This document shows, piece by piece, positions 63,301 through 64,000 of a stretch of DNA of 64,000 nt. Made by a program: the position numbers and the translations under genes. Under the pieces are notes generated by a model. That model was not told where the DNA came from. It searched no databases and worked only from the letters and a program-made list of their open reading frames with translations. Source of the stretch: Channa striata (taxonomy: Eukaryota > Chordata > Actinopteri > Anabantiformes > Channidae); the NCBI GenBank assembly GCA_033026295.1, contig CM065170.1, positions 32,992,963-33,056,962 on the forward strand, given 5' to 3'. Numbering within the stretch: position 1 is the first letter of the stretch; every line of letters starts with the position of its first letter.

Positions 63301-64000
63301 CTTCTTTTCGTTTCATGAGGTGTCATTTAGGGGCGAATAAGCGAAGGGAACTTCGGTTTACCTTGGACTGTTGAAGCCTCCAGAGTGGATGCAGCTGAGT
63401 GAATGAACGTTCACTTTCACTCACTTCAGCGAACAAATGTGTTTAATGAACAAAAGTGTTTGAAGCTGTCACAAGTTGAGGAAACACTGTTGCTACAGCG
63501 ACCACGTTAGTGACCAACTTGGTCCAACTTTGGGGCTGTAACTCAATAGGAATGGGTAGAACGGAATAAAAACCTCAACATTTACTGCAGGTTCCAGGAC
63601 AAACCGTCGTGTGCAAGTGTTTGCTCTGGTGTCACGTGGGAGGGTTTGTGAAATGTTCTGCTTCGACTAACATATAATTATGGGAGTGATGATAATACAC
63701 ACCGAAGGACGTTACTATCGTCGCCTATTGTGCAGTTCCCCCCTGAGGGCCTATGTACAGTGCCGTGACGTGTTGAGGCAAGAATGCAGCCCTGCGAGGC
63801 AGCGCCTATTTATCGCAGCATCTTCTCCTCGCCGGCAGACGCTGCAGGTGCTGCTGACATCCACATCATGTAAGTACGTCCTGTCAGTCGACAAGAAACT
63901 TTTGCAGTGTTTGGCTGAGTCGAGGTTTCACCCTTAAAAAGGCTTGAATGTGTTTTGAGGCTGCGATGCATTTTTGCTGAATATCTTTATTGCAGTGTAA
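60340..64000. other. Gene-free right end of window (including 3' UTR of the glycophorin-like gene)
   Basis: The first few hundred bases are presumably 3' UTR, though no canonical AATAAA was found close by (ATTAAA-like at about 61178). Beyond that no exon, RNA gene or mobile element is recognised. Confidence 0.55.

Overview
The window reads as teleost fish nuclear DNA, probably a ray-finned fish with percomorph-like repeats. The genes are vertebrate-type with GT/AG introns. The repeats are typical of fish: a Tc1/mariner copy with long inverted repeats, an L2-type LINE tail, a hAT-like non-autonomous element, long CA/GT microsatellites and an AAATGAC-ACAAAGAGACAC minisatellite. There are no operons, CRISPR arrays or bacterial features. 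Most of the 64 kb is non-coding, and most long open frames are chance frames.

Layout from left to right. (1) About 0.8-1.5 kb, minus strand: the first three exons of an aldehyde-oxidase/xanthine-dehydrogenase family gene. A CpG-rich promoter lies to their right, and the rest of the gene runs off the left edge. (2) 10.66-11.24 kb, minus: an intact single-exon arl4c, a small ARF-like GTPase, inside a CpG-rich block. (3) 17.4-31.3 kb, minus: a complete sh3bp4 coding region in four coding exons, 962 codons by my count. It was assembled from splice sites and matches the known family architecture (SH3, ZU5, UPA, SH3, death domain). The intron after the first coding exon holds a LINE tail and a whole but dead Tc1 transposon. 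(4) 31.3-53 kb: a gene-poor stretch with a hAT-like element, a broken coding-like remnant, a 430-bp purine tract and a CpG island near 39.3 kb that may be the distal sh3bp4 promoter. (5) 53.1-55.1 kb, plus: s100b, with TATA and CCAAT boxes, a leader exon, two coding exons and a polyadenylation signal. (6) 57.6-60.3 kb, plus: a small single-pass membrane protein gene of the glycophorin C/SMAGP/CADM-tail type, in three coding exons. (7) 60.3-64 kb: nothing recognised.

The genes do not form one pathway. arl4c and sh3bp4 are neighbours in other vertebrates too, and both act on membrane traffic or signalling. s100b (a calcium sensor) and the glycophorin-like gene are simply adjacent. I found no convincing new biological system. 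The items most worth checking are the aldehyde-oxidase exon 1/2 junction, the glycophorin-like gene, the hairpin in the s100b 3' UTR, the coding-like remnant beside the first coding exon of sh3bp4, and the 39.3 kb CpG island.
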